Below are positions 25,745 to 35,076 of a stretch of DNA of 54,003 nucleotides, one piece after another. The translations under genes and the position numbers were made by a program. Position 1 is the stretch's first letter. Every line of letters begins with the position of its first letter. The DNA is from Anaerolineae bacterium. GTDB lineage: Bacteria; Chloroflexota; Anaerolineae; Anaerolineales; Anaerolineaceae. The notes under the pieces are model-generated. The model did not search any database and was not told where the DNA came from. It saw only the letters and a program-made list of their open reading frames with translations. The stretch covers positions 1 to 54,003 of the forward strand of contig JABLXM010000005.1 in NCBI GenBank assembly GCA_013177815.1, given 5' to 3'.

Positions 25745-25780
25745 GGCGCGGAACCCGGCTGCGGTGCCGCGCCTTTTGTT
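25745..25780 (+). terminator. Intrinsic terminator after the secreted protein gene
   Basis: The stem GGCGCGG (25745-25751) / CCGCGCC (25767-25773) is followed by TTTTGTT. It lies 20 bases after the stop of the secreted protein gene and just before the signal peptidase gene, so the peptidase is probably expressed by read-through at a lower level. Confidence 0.75.
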
Positions 25781-25787
25781 ACCTGTG

Positions 25788-27428
25788 ATGCTCACCTGGC
25801 TCCGTATGAACCGCAAGGCAATCATCAGCGCACTCTCGGCGCTGGCGGTGATCGCGGCCTGGCTGGTGCTCGCGCCTACCCGCTTTGGCGGGCGGGTCGA
25901 TTACGTCATCATCAACGGCAGCAGCATGGAGCCGGTCTTTCACATGGGCGATCTGGTGATCTTGCGACAGGCGCAAACTTACCAGGTGGGCGATATCATC
26001 ACTTACCGCCATCCCGAGGTCGGACCGATCATTCACCGCATCGTCAAGCAAGAGCTTGCTCATTTCATCCTGAAAGGCGATAATAATGATTGGACCGACA
26101 GTTACCAACCCACCGTCGAGGAGATCCTTGGTAAATACTGGTTGCACATTCCCGGGCTGGGCAACGTTTTTGTCTGGATGCGTACGCCCTGGGTGCTGGC
26201 TGGCTTCGTGCTGCTGGGCGGTCTGGTGATCGGTATGACGACGACTGAACAACCCGGACCCAAACGCAAGCGCAAATTGCGGCGGCGCCTGGCAAAGACG
26301 GCAGCGCGCGCCGCTCCGTTCATCGCCCGCCGGCAGGAAACCTGGCAGGCAGGTTTGTTCCTGCTGGTGCTGCTTTCGCTGGCGCTGGGGGTGGCGGCGT
26401 TCTCGCGCCCGCTCTACCGCCAGGTGCCGGATGACATCCACTATCGCTTGACCGGAACGTACCGGTACGCCGGCGTCAGCAGCGGGGGGGTGTATGACGA
26501 AGACCGTTTCGAGAGCGGCGAGCCGATCTTCCCGGCGCTGACCTGTACGGCAGACCTGCTGTTCGACTTCCTCTTCCAGGCGAACGCCGAGCACCAGGTG
26601 GGCGGCACCTTCCAACTACAGGCGGTGGTGGCTTCCGAGACCGGATGGAGCCGCCAGGTGAGCCTGCAACCGCCGGGCACCTTTAGCAGCGACGGCTTCC
26701 GCGCCGGCATGCAGTTGGATGTCTGCCAGGTGACCGATCTGATCGAACATATGCAGGAGAAGACCGGCTCCCAGAGCTACCAGTACTTCCTGCATATCTA
26801 TCCCAACGTCAACCTTTCGGGTGGGCTGGCAGGCAAAGCGCTGGTGACGAACTTCTCGCCGCCGCTGACTTTCATCGTGGGGCAGAACGAGGTCTATTTG
26901 CTCCCGAACGGCGAGGAAGATGGCGACCCACTGAACCCCAGCGAGGGACGTGTGCTGGCGGGCTTTCGCACGGCGCCCAATGTGATCAACCTGCTCTCGT
27001 TCGCGCTGCCGGTGCTGACGGCGCGCTGGTTGGCGGCGTTGGGTCTGCTGCTGGGCGCGGGCGGACTGGTGCTGGTCTACTGGGCGATGAACCAGGCACG
27101 CGCCGCGGGCGAATCGGCGCTGGCGCAGTGGACACTGGGCGGGCGGCTGGTGCAAGCCAACGGTAAACTCATCCGGCGCGGCGACCAGGTGGTGGAACTC
27201 GCCAGCCTGGAGGAGTTGATGCGGCTGGCGGACCGGCTGGGAGAACTGGTTTTCTTTCAGCAGGCGGATGGTATTGCCAGTTACCTGGTGCGTGACCAGG
27301 GTTTGGTCTACCGCTTCGAGCGCCCGGCGTTGCCACCCCAGCCGTCCGAAATTGAGGACGACGGGGACGCCAGCCCTCCCGGCGCTGCCCCGGATGTTAC
27401 GGACACCACGGAGCAGGGGGAGGACTGA
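25788..27428 (+). CDS. Signal peptidase I of the SipW/archaeal type with large C-terminal extension
   Basis: About 546 residues. After the first membrane segment comes the catalytic serine motif NGSSMEPVFHMGD, the box VGDIITYRH, and the motif IIHRIV, where His replaces the Lys of ordinary bacterial type I peptidases. This Ser-His arrangement is that of the S26B (SipW, ER and archaeal) group. A second membrane segment lies near residue 140. The remaining 400 residues include a beta-rich extracytoplasmic region, another membrane segment (about 405-430) and an acidic tail. The extension resembles the DUF5305-like domain linked to archaeal peptidases, recalled from memory. A GTG at 25764 lies within the terminator and is rejected; ATG 25806 is also possible. 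Confidence 0.85.
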   Translation: MLTWLRMNRKAIISALSALAVIAAWLVLAPTRFGGRVDYVIINGSSMEPVFHMGDLVILRQAQTYQVGDIITYRHPEVGPIIHRIVKQELAHFILKGDNNDWTDSYQPTVEEILGKYWLHIPGLGNVFVWMRTPWVLAGFVLLGGLVIGMTTTEQPGPKRKRKLRRRLAKTAARAAPFIARRQETWQAGLFLLVLLSLALGVAAFSRPLYRQVPDDIHYRLTGTYRYAGVSSGGVYDEDRFESGEPIFPALTCTADLLFDFLFQANAEHQVGGTFQLQAVVASETGWSRQVSLQPPGTFSSDGFRAGMQLDVCQVTDLIEHMQEKTGSQSYQYFLHIYPNVNLSGGLAGKALVTNFSPPLTFIVGQNEVYLLPNGEEDGDPLNPSEGRVLAGFRTAPNVINLLSFALPVLTARWLAALGLLLGAGGLVLVYWAMNQARAAGESALAQWTLGGRLVQANGKLIRRGDQVVELASLEELMRLADRLGELVFFQQADGIASYLVRDQGLVYRFERPALPPQPSEIEDDGDASPPGAAPDVTDTTEQGED

Positions 27429-27431
27429 GAC

Positions 27432-27878
27432 GTGAATGCCGGACGACGCCCGCATTTGATATGGGCTGCGATCGGACTGCTGGTGTTGGTCAGTGTGGCG
27501 ACGGCGCTGGCTGCCGGCAATGCCGTGCCGCAGACCGGCGCCGGGGTGGATACAGATAGCATCAATGCCAACAAGCTGAAGCCGCCGGAGTGCGCCGGGC
27601 TGAACCTGACGGCAGTAGTCACCGGCAGCGGTGTGGTCATAGGATCCAACGCCAATGAATTGATCCTGGGCAGCAGCGCGGTTGACGCGGTTGACAGCCG
27701 TAATGGGGACGATTGCGTGCTGGGCGGTGGTCATGATGATATGCTCCTGGGTCGCAACGGCGATGACGTTCTATTGGGCGGCGCCGGCAATGACGACCTG
27801 AACGGCGGTCCGGGCTACGATATTTGTTACGGCGGCGGGGGTTCCAATTCGTTCATCCAATGCGAAGAGATCTACTGA
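27432..27878 (+). CDS. Small secreted calcium-binding (RTX repeat) protein
   Basis: A 148-residue protein, GTG start behind GGAGGAC, with an N-terminal hydrophobic signal (IWAAIGLLVLVSVATALAAG). The second half has RTX-type nonapeptide repeats (GGxGxDxxx): LGGGHDDML, LGRNGDDVL, LGGAGNDDL, NGGPGYDIC. Such repeats bind Ca2+ and fold as a beta-roll outside the cell. Four Cys residues suggest disulfides. It starts three bases after the signal peptidase gene and is a plausible substrate of it. Confidence 0.8.
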   Translation: MNAGRRPHLIWAAIGLLVLVSVATALAAGNAVPQTGAGVDTDSINANKLKPPECAGLNLTAVVTGSGVVIGSNANELILGSSAVDAVDSRNGDDCVLGGGHDDMLLGRNGDDVLLGGAGNDDLNGGPGYDICYGGGGSNSFIQCEEIY

Positions 27879-27937
27879 CCTGCTGGTGCGACCGGGGGAT
27901 GCTATAATCCAGCCATACTATACTGTGAGATTTCCCT

Positions 27938-29779
27938 TTGCTGACCATCGGACAGGTTCTCCACAACCGCTACCGCATCGAGCAGCCGCTGGGGCAGGGC
28001 GGATTTGGAGCGGTCTACCGCGCGGTTGATCTGACGCTGAAGGTACCCTGCGCGCTCAAAGAGAACACCGAGACCAACCCGAAAGCCCAGCGCCAGTTCC
28101 TGCACGAAGCCAGCATCCTGGCGGCGCTGCGCCACCCCGGTCTGCCGCGCGTCACCGATTACTTCACCATGCCTGGGCAGGGGCAGTACCTGGTGATGGA
28201 CCTGGTGGCGGGCGAGGACCTGCAAACCCGCCTGGAACGGGCGGACAAGGGGCTGCCAACCAGCCTGACGCTGGAGTGGATGGTGCAGGTGTGCGCTGCG
28301 CTGGCATACCTGCATCGCCAGAAGCCGCCCGTCATCCACCGCGATATCAAGCCGCGCAATATCCTCATCACACCTGCCGGGCAGGCGGTGCTGGTGGATT
28401 TCGGCGTTGCCAAGCTGTACGACCCGACGGTGCGCACCACGCAAGGGGCGCGGGCGGTCTCGCCCGGCTATTCACCGCCCGAGCAGTACGGCACCGCCCG
28501 CACGGATGCGCGCTCCGATATCTACGCCCTGGGTGCAACGCTCTACACGCTGTTGACCGGTGAAGCGCCGGTGGAGAGCGTGCTGCGCACGGTGGGCACA
28601 GCGCTGCCGCCGCCGCGCGCGCTCAACCCGAACATCCCCCCGGCGCTGGAGGCAGTGACGCTCAAGGCTATGGCGATCCTGCCGGGCGAGCGCTACGCCA
28701 CGGCGGAGGAATTCTCGCAGGCGCTGCGCGGATTGCCGGCGACAACCCTTGCCGCACCTGCCCGGTCAGCCAACACCCAAGTTGCCCAACCCGCCGGCGG
28801 GCGCACGCGCGTCATCCACCCTGCCGTGCAGGCGCCACCGGTGAGCGCGCCCCAGCTCAGGTTGGGAGCGCCCGACCGGCGCACCTGGCTGGCGTTGGCG
28901 GCGCTGCTGGGCATTGCGCTGCTGGCAGGGTTGGGGGTGACGCTGACGCGCAAGAGCGGGCAGTTCCAGGCGGCGGCGCGCGCCACCCAGACCGCTGTGG
29001 AATTGATCGCTTTCCTGGGTACGCCGTGCGAAGCCGGCGACCTCCGCGAAGATCCCTTTGGCATCCCGATGGTGTGCGTGCCGGGCGGTGAGTTCCTGAT
29101 GGGTTCGACCAACTCGGATGCCTTCGCCGAGACGGATGAGTTTCCCCAGCACCCGGTGCAGGTGGATGACTTCTGGATCGACCAGACCGAGGTCAGCAAC
29201 GCCCAATATCGCCTGTGCGAACTGGCGGGCGCTTGCCAGCCGCCGCTTCAGACCGGCAGCGAGGCGCGCGGCTCGTACTACGGCGATCCGACCTTCAACG
29301 ATTACCCGGTCCTGTGGGTGACGCGCGCACAGGCAGCGGACTACTGCGCCTGGGTTGGCAAGCGTCTGCCAAGCGAGGCGGAGTGGGAGAAAGCCGCCCG
29401 TGGTGCAGACGGGCGGGTCTTCCCGTGGGGCGAATTCTACCCGCCGCCCGCCAACTGCGGCGGCAAAGGCTTCGATACCGCGCCGGTGACCGCTTACACC
29501 GAGGGTGCCAGCCCGTACGGCGCGCTCAACCTGGCGGGCAACGTGTGGGAGTGGGTGGCGGATGCCTATGGGGCGGATTTCTATTCGCGCTTGTTGTACG
29601 ACAACCCGCTGGGTCCGTTGGCGCCGGCGGGGGCGACACTGACCGGGGTGACGCGCGGCGGCGGCTGGAACGCGGATTGCACCAGCGCACGTGCGGCGGC
29701 GCGCCAGCCGGTGACGTGGATGGCGGAAAGCCCCGCCGACAGCGCCAACGCCTGGACGGGCTTCCGCTGCGCGCGGTAG
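27938..29779 (+). CDS. Membrane Ser/Thr protein kinase with C-terminal formylglycine-enzyme-like domain
   Basis: A 613-residue fusion, TTG start. Residues about 8-270 are a Hanks-type kinase: glycine loop LGQGGFGAVY, Lys in CALKEN, catalytic HRDIKPRN and the Mg loop DFGVAKL. A Pro/Ala-rich linker and one membrane segment (about 311-330) follow. Residues about 365-613 are an FGE/SUMF1-type domain (CVPGGEFLMGSTNSD, WIDQTEVSNAQY, RLPSEAEWEKAARG, GNVWEWVAD, RGGGWN). Bacterial kinases with this domain are common in large-genome bacteria, where the outer domain probably senses a ligand rather than modifying sulfatases. TTG lacks a clear binding site. Confidence 0.9.
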   Translation: MLTIGQVLHNRYRIEQPLGQGGFGAVYRAVDLTLKVPCALKENTETNPKAQRQFLHEASILAALRHPGLPRVTDYFTMPGQGQYLVMDLVAGEDLQTRLERADKGLPTSLTLEWMVQVCAALAYLHRQKPPVIHRDIKPRNILITPAGQAVLVDFGVAKLYDPTVRTTQGARAVSPGYSPPEQYGTARTDARSDIYALGATLYTLLTGEAPVESVLRTVGTALPPPRALNPNIPPALEAVTLKAMAILPGERYATAEEFSQALRGLPATTLAAPARSANTQVAQPAGGRTRVIHPAVQAPPVSAPQLRLGAPDRRTWLALAALLGIALLAGLGVTLTRKSGQFQAAARATQTAVELIAFLGTPCEAGDLREDPFGIPMVCVPGGEFLMGSTNSDAFAETDEFPQHPVQVDDFWIDQTEVSNAQYRLCELAGACQPPLQTGSEARGSYYGDPTFNDYPVLWVTRAQAADYCAWVGKRLPSEAEWEKAARGADGRVFPWGEFYPPPANCGGKGFDTAPVTAYTEGASPYGALNLAGNVWEWVADAYGADFYSRLLYDNPLGPLAPAGATLTGVTRGGGWNADCTSARAAARQPVTWMAESPADSANAWTGFRCAR

Positions 29780-30006
29780 GGGAGCAAAGATACAGGGGGA
29801 ATGTATAAAAACCCGAGGTGATGCGCGTGGGTGCTGATCGTAAGTCACGCTTGCAACGTGGTGCACCAGCTACAACACAGGGGGGCAACCCTTGAAGTTT
29901 CGGGCAGCCTGGTGGATGGTTGCCGGGGTGGGGCACGTGTGCCGCCAGGGTATACCTCGCTGAAGGGGATATTTTAACTTTTGGCTAACAAAAAGCGATC
30001 GAACCA
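29780..30006. other. Intergenic region, no gene seen
   Basis: This stretch between the kinase and the arginine promoter holds no convincing reading frame or T-run terminator. The only structure noticed is a GGGGGGCAACCC / GGTTGCC pair of short inverted segments (29879-29927). The arginine promoter and leader begin at its end. Confidence 0.5.
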
Positions 30007-30034
30007 TTGACACATTTCGCACGCGTGATACAAT
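30007..30034 (+). promoter_or_regulatory. Sigma-70 promoter of the arginine operon
   Basis: TTGACA (30007-30012), a 16-base spacer and TACAAT (30029-30034): a near-consensus promoter. Transcription should start about 30041-30042, only three or four bases before the leader-peptide ATG, so the leader would be read almost without a 5' untranslated region. Confidence 0.85.
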
Positions 30035-30044
30035 ACGCCCCAAT

Positions 30045-30122
30045 ATGAACACGCCAATCGTTTCTCTGCGTCGTCGTCGTCGTATGCTACCTGTCTATCC
30101 CCGTGAAGGATGGGAGCTTTGA
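30045..30122 (+). CDS. argL: Arginine leader peptide (25 codons, five consecutive Arg)
   Basis: An open frame of 25 codons and a stop, beginning ATG AAC ACG. Codons 9-13 (30069-30083) are five CGT arginine codons in a row, and codon 20 is a sixth Arg. The stop is TGA at 30120-30122. It lies between a strong promoter and a T-run terminator ahead of argG. This is the layout of ribosome-mediated attenuator peptides such as those of his, trp and leu operons. A ribosome starved of arginyl-tRNA would stall here and free 30101-30110 for antitermination. It has no Shine-Dalgarno sequence. The symbol argL is descriptive. The coding sequence is seen directly; the function is inferred but strongly constrained. 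Confidence 0.85.
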   Translation: MNTPIVSLRRRRRMLPVYPREGWEL

Positions 30123-30203
30123 CGTTGAGAAACGGAAAAGTGTAACCGGTCAGAAAGTGACCGAAGATCGCCCAAAATAACCCTCCTTCACGGAGGGTTT
30201 TTT
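30101..30203 (+). promoter_or_regulatory. Arginine attenuator: antiterminator and accessory hairpins
   Basis: CCGTGAAGGA (30101-30110) is perfectly complementary to TCCTTCACGG (30184-30193), which is part of the terminator stem, so the two folds exclude each other. Between them are CGTT-GAGA-AACG (30123-30134) and CGGTCA-GAAAG-TGACCG (30147-30163), which would shorten the loop of the antiterminator. The 5' strand of the antiterminator lies inside the last codons of the leader peptide. A ribosome that reaches the stop codon covers it and lets the terminator form; a ribosome stalled at the Arg run leaves it free. Confidence 0.85.
30181..30203 (+). terminator. Conditional intrinsic terminator in front of argG
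   Basis: The stem CCCTCC (30181-30186) / GGAGGG (30192-30197) with loop TTCAC is followed by TTTTTTATTTT. It ends 34 bases before the argG start and would stop transcription into the whole operon unless the antiterminator forms. Confidence 0.9.
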
Positions 30204-30236
30204 ATTTTGCCATCAATATCATCTGAAGGAGTAGCC

Positions 30237-31508
<1,272 letters not shown>

Positions 31509-31549
31509 GAGGCGGGAAGCGTGTCGACAGGATTGCGAAAGGAGGCGGC

Positions 31550-32920
31550 ATGACGCTGTGGGGTGGACGTTTTTCCGGCAAGCTGGACGAAGGCGCCTGG
31601 AAGTTGAACGCTTCGCTGCCGTTCGACCGGCGCTTAGCCAGGCAGGACGTGCAAGGCAGCCTGGCTTGGGCGGACGCCTTGTTGAAAGTGAGGGTGCTCT
31701 CGCAGGAGGAGCACGCCGCACTGACGGACGGGCTGCAAGCCGTTGCGGATGAATTCGCAAGCGGTTCGTTTGCCTTCGCGGAGACGGATGAGGACATCCA
31801 CACCGCGGTGGAGCGCCGCCTGGGCGAGCTGATCGGCGATACAGCCGGCAAGCTGCACACCGGGCGCAGCCGCAACGACCAGGTCGCCACCGATTTCAGA
31901 CTGTGGATGCTGGAAGCGCTGCCCGACTTGGAGCAAGCCATCCTGGGGTTGCAAGCCGTGCTGGTGAAGCTGGCAGCGGGGAACCAGGATGCCATCCTGC
32001 CCGGCTACACTCACCTGCAACGCGCCCAGCCGGTGCTGCTGGCGCACTGGCTGTTGAGTCACTTTTGGGCGTTGCAGCGCGACCACGAGAGGCTCGGCGA
32101 CCTGCAAAAACGGGTGGCGGTGATGCCGCTGGGCAGCGGGGCGCTGGCGGGCACGATCTTAGCCATCGACCGCCAAGCCCTGGCGGCTGAACTGGGATTT
32201 GCATCCCCATCAGAAAACAGCCTGGATGCCGTCTCGGACCGCGACTTTGCGGCTGAGTTCCTGTTCTGCGCCGCCATGACCGGCGTGCACCTGAGCCGGC
32301 TTGCAGAGGCGATGGTGCTCTTCACCACCGCCGAGTTCGGCTTCTTCGAATTGCCGGATGCCTTCTCGACCGGCTCCAGCCTGATGCCGCAAAAGAAGAA
32401 CCCCGACCTGTTCGAACTGGCGCGAGGCAAGGCTGGCACGCTGGTGGGGCTGCTGACCGGTTTGCTCGCCACCCTGAAGGGACTGCCCTCCAGCTACGAC
32501 AAGGACTTGCAGGAGGACAAGCAGCCGGTCTTCCAGGCATATGACACGCTGCTGAGCGTGCTCCCCGTGCTGGCGGGGGCGTTGGAGAACATGACCATCC
32601 TGAAGGACAACATGCGCGCCGCCATCGACGGCAGCCTGTACGCCACCGACCTGGCGGATTACCTGGTGAAGAAGGGTGTGCCCTTCCGCGAGGCGCACAG
32701 CCTGGTGGGCAGCGCGGTCCGGCTGGCAGCCGGGAAGAATACCGCGCTGGACGGGCTATCCCTGGCGGATTACCGGAAAATCGGTCCGTTCGAAGAAGAT
32801 GTTTACGAACTGTTCGACCCCCTGAGTTCTGTCAACAAGCACAATGCGCTCGGCGGCACCTCTCAGGAAAGCGTCAAAATACAAATTCAAAAAGCGCAAA
32901 CATTGATCAAAGGAGAATGA
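31550..32920 (+). CDS. argH: Argininosuccinate lyase
   Basis: A 456-residue enzyme splitting argininosuccinate into arginine and fumarate. The N-terminus LWGGRFSGKLDE and the superfamily signature GSSLMPQKKNPD (with the catalytic Ser) are typical, as are TGRSRNDQVATD and YTHLQRAQPV. AAAGGAGG precedes the ATG. Its stop is three bases before lysW, so the arginine genes and the LysW genes form one unit. Confidence 0.97.
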   Translation: MTLWGGRFSGKLDEGAWKLNASLPFDRRLARQDVQGSLAWADALLKVRVLSQEEHAALTDGLQAVADEFASGSFAFAETDEDIHTAVERRLGELIGDTAGKLHTGRSRNDQVATDFRLWMLEALPDLEQAILGLQAVLVKLAAGNQDAILPGYTHLQRAQPVLLAHWLLSHFWALQRDHERLGDLQKRVAVMPLGSGALAGTILAIDRQALAAELGFASPSENSLDAVSDRDFAAEFLFCAAMTGVHLSRLAEAMVLFTTAEFGFFELPDAFSTGSSLMPQKKNPDLFELARGKAGTLVGLLTGLLATLKGLPSSYDKDLQEDKQPVFQAYDTLLSVLPVLAGALENMTILKDNMRAAIDGSLYATDLADYLVKKGVPFREAHSLVGSAVRLAAGKNTALDGLSLADYRKIGPFEEDVYELFDPLSSVNKHNALGGTSQESVKIQIQKAQTLIKGE

Positions 32921-32922
32921 AA

Positions 32923-33093
32923 ATGAACACTGTGAAATGCCCCGAATGCGATGCCGAGATCACGCTGGAAGCCAACACCGAAGTCGGTGAGATTCTGGTT
33001 TGTCCGGACTGCGGCGTCGATCTCGAAATCACCGCGCTGGAGCCTGCCAGCGTGGAACTGGCTCCGATGGAGCAGGAAGACTGGGGAGAATGA
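32923..33093 (+). CDS. lysW: LysW amino-group carrier protein
   Basis: A 56-residue acidic protein. A zinc ribbon is formed by CPEC (Cys6, Cys9) and CPDC (Cys27, Cys30), and it ends in EDWGE, the invariant tail of LysW. The gamma-carboxyl of the last Glu is joined to the amino group of glutamate or 2-aminoadipate, which protects it and delivers it by charge to the following enzymes. Its place between argH and lysX makes glutamate, hence ornithine and arginine, the likely cargo. The ATG follows AAAGGAG by the usual distance. Confidence 0.95.
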   Translation: MNTVKCPECDAEITLEANTEVGEILVCPDCGVDLEITALEPASVELAPMEQEDWGE

Positions 33094-33124
33094 CCGGCGA
33101 AGGGCGCCGGCGAGGTTCGGATTC

Positions 33125-33994
33125 ATGACGCAAAAACGATTGCATATCGGCGTGATCTATTCGCGCGTGCGGGTGGAGGAGAAGTGGATCTTTGGCGCGA
33201 TGGAAAAGTTCGGCATCGATTATGAGCGGCTGGACGACCGGGCGATCTCGTTCGACCTGGAGCGCCCCGAACCCTGGAAATCCTTCGATGCGGTGCTGTC
33301 GCGCAGCATCGGCTACACCAGCGGGTTGTACAGTCTGCGCGTGCTGAACGCCTTTGGCGTGCGCACGGTCAACAGGGCGTCGGTAGCCGAAATCTGCGGC
33401 GACAAGCTGGTGACCAGCGCCATGCTCAGCCGGGCAGGGGTGCCGCAGCCGCACACCGTCACCGCCTTCACGCCCGAAGCCGCCCTGGATGCCATCGAAG
33501 CCTTTGGCTACCCGGTGGTACTGAAACCGGTGGTGGGCTCTTGGGGGCGGCTGCTGGCAAAGATCAACGACCGCGAAGCCGCCGAAGCGGTGGTGGAGCA
33601 CAAAGCCACGCTGGGTTCGGTGCAGCACTCGGTCTTTTATATCCAGGAATATATCAAGAAGCCGGGACGTGACATCCGCGCCATCGTGATCGGTGAGCGG
33701 GTGCTGCTCGCCATCTATCGCAAATCGGAGCATTGGATCACCAACACGGCGCGCAGCGGCGAGGGCGAGATGTGCCCGCTCACCCCGAAGATCGAGGCGT
33801 TGTGCCTGCAAGCCGCCGCAGCCGTGGGTGGGGGCGTGCTGGCGGTGGACCTGGTGGAGCATCCCGACAAGGGGCTGCTGGTGAACGAGGTCAACCACAC
33901 GATGGAGTTCCACACCGCGCAGCCGATCAGCGGGGTGGATATTGCCGGCGAGATCGTCAACTACGTGGTGCAGGTCGCCAGGGGGGAGGCATGA
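33125..33994 (+). CDS. lysX: LysW-glutamate/aminoadipate ligase (LysX/ArgX, ATP-grasp)
   Basis: A 289-residue RimK-type ATP-grasp ligase that attaches an amino acid to the C-terminal Glu of LysW. Visible features are the N-terminal [14 protein letters not shown], the ATP-binding [30 protein letters not shown], and the metal-binding end [13 protein letters not shown]. LysX proteins use 2-aminoadipate and ArgX proteins glutamate. The sequence alone does not settle this, but the operon (argG, argH, Arg attenuator) favours glutamate. A longer frame upstream overlaps lysW and is a shadow. Confidence 0.93.
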   Translation: MTQKRLHIGVIYSRVRVEEKWIFGAMEKFGIDYERLDDRAISFDLERPEPWKSFDAVLSRSIGYTSGLYSLRVLNAFGVRTVNRASVAEICGDKLVTSAMLSRAGVPQPHTVTAFTPEAALDAIEAFGYPVVLKPVVGSWGRLLAKINDREAAEAVVEHKATLGSVQHSVFYIQEYIKKPGRDIRAIVIGERVLLAIYRKSEHWITNTARSGEGEMCPLTPKIEALCLQAAAAVGGGVLAVDLVEHPDKGLLVNEVNHTMEFHTAQPISGVDIAGEIVNYVVQVARGEA

Positions 33995-34025
33995 GACAGC
34001 CTCGCAGCAAACGAAAGGAGAAGGT

Positions 34026-35060
34026 ATGGTCAGTGCAGCCATAATCGGCGGGTCGGGATACGGCGGGGGTGAATTGTTGCGGTTGTTGCTGGGGCACCCG
34101 CAGGTGACGGTGCAGCAGGTGACTTCGCGCTCGCACCTGGGCGAGTATGTGTACCAGGTGCACCCCAACCTGCGCAAGCGCAGCCAGCTCAAGTTCAGCG
34201 ACCCTGCTGCGCTCGAACCGGTGGATGTGCTGTTCCTAGCCCTGCCGCACGGCGCGGCGCAGAAGCGGATCGATGAATATGCGGCGCTGGCGCCCAGGAT
34301 CATCGACCTCTCGGCGGATTTCAGGCTGCGGGATGCCGCGCTGTATGAGCAATGGTATGGGCAGCCGCACGCCGCGCCGCACTGGCTGGGCAGGTTCGTC
34401 TACGGGCTGCCGGAACTGCGCCGTGCTGAAATCGCCGCTGCCAGTCATATCAGCGGGGTGGGCTGCAACGCGACCGCAGCCAACCTGGCGCTGCTGCCCC
34501 TGGTGCAAGGCGGGCTGGTGAAAGCCGAAACGCCGGCGATCATCGAGATCAAGGTGGGGTCGTCCGAATCGGGGGCAGAGGGCAATGCGGGATCGCTGCA
34601 CGCCGAGCGCGCCAACGTGGTGCGCACCTTCTCCGCTTTTGGGCACCGGCACACTGCCGAAGTCATCCAGGAGATGGGCATGGCGCACGCCAGCCTGACC
34701 ATGACGGCGGTCGACCTGGTGCGGGGCGCGCTGGCTACCGCGCACACCCAGGTGAAGGCAGGCGTGACCGGCAAGGACCTGTGGAAGGCGTACCGCAGCG
34801 CCGCCAACGAAAATCCGTTCATCCGGCTGGTGAAGGAACAGCGCGGCATCTACCGCGTGCCGGAGCCCAAGATCGTGAGCGGCTCCAACTATGCCGACCT
34901 GGGTTTCGAACTGGACGAAAGCAACGGACACGTGGTTTCGATTTGCGCCATCGATAACTTGATGAAGGGCGCTGCCGGGACGGCGGTGCAGTGCCTGAAC
35001 CTGATGATGGGCTGGGATGAGACCAGTGGGCTGGAGTTCACCGGGTTGCACCCCATATAG
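34026..35060 (+). CDS. lysY: LysW-gamma-glutamyl/aminoadipyl phosphate reductase (LysY, ArgC family)
   Basis: A 344-residue NADPH-dependent reductase converting the LysW-bound acyl phosphate to the semialdehyde. The nucleotide motif is AIIGGSGYGGGELLRLLLGHP, and the catalytic Cys147 is in SGVGCNATAAN; the catalytic His is probably in SLHAERANVVRTF. A site AAAGGAG stands ahead of the ATG. The gene is homologous to argC of the ordinary acetylated route. Confidence 0.93.
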   Translation: MVSAAIIGGSGYGGGELLRLLLGHPQVTVQQVTSRSHLGEYVYQVHPNLRKRSQLKFSDPAALEPVDVLFLALPHGAAQKRIDEYAALAPRIIDLSADFRLRDAALYEQWYGQPHAAPHWLGRFVYGLPELRRAEIAAASHISGVGCNATAANLALLPLVQGGLVKAETPAIIEIKVGSSESGAEGNAGSLHAERANVVRTFSAFGHRHTAEVIQEMGMAHASLTMTAVDLVRGALATAHTQVKAGVTGKDLWKAYRSAANENPFIRLVKEQRGIYRVPEPKIVSGSNYADLGFELDESNGHVVSICAIDNLMKGAAGTAVQCLNLMMGWDETSGLEFTGLHPI

Positions 35061-35076
35061 ATTTTTGGAGAGAAGC

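Noticed and set aside
25764-25787. GTG start for the signal peptidase
   Set aside because: It is inside the terminator stem of the preceding gene, so a transcript could begin too late or be structured there.
30068-30083. A TCG/CGT trinucleotide repeat that looks like a microsatellite
   Set aside because: It is explained by five Arg codons in the leader peptide frame, in register with a promoter, stop codon and attenuator helices.
30101-30203. A small-molecule riboswitch in front of argG
   Set aside because: I could not match any known aptamer, and the translated leader with Arg codons gives a complete explanation.
30207-30236. TTG start giving argG ten more residues
   Set aside because: It lies at the end of the terminator T-run; the ATG at 30237 has a good binding site and matches the family start.
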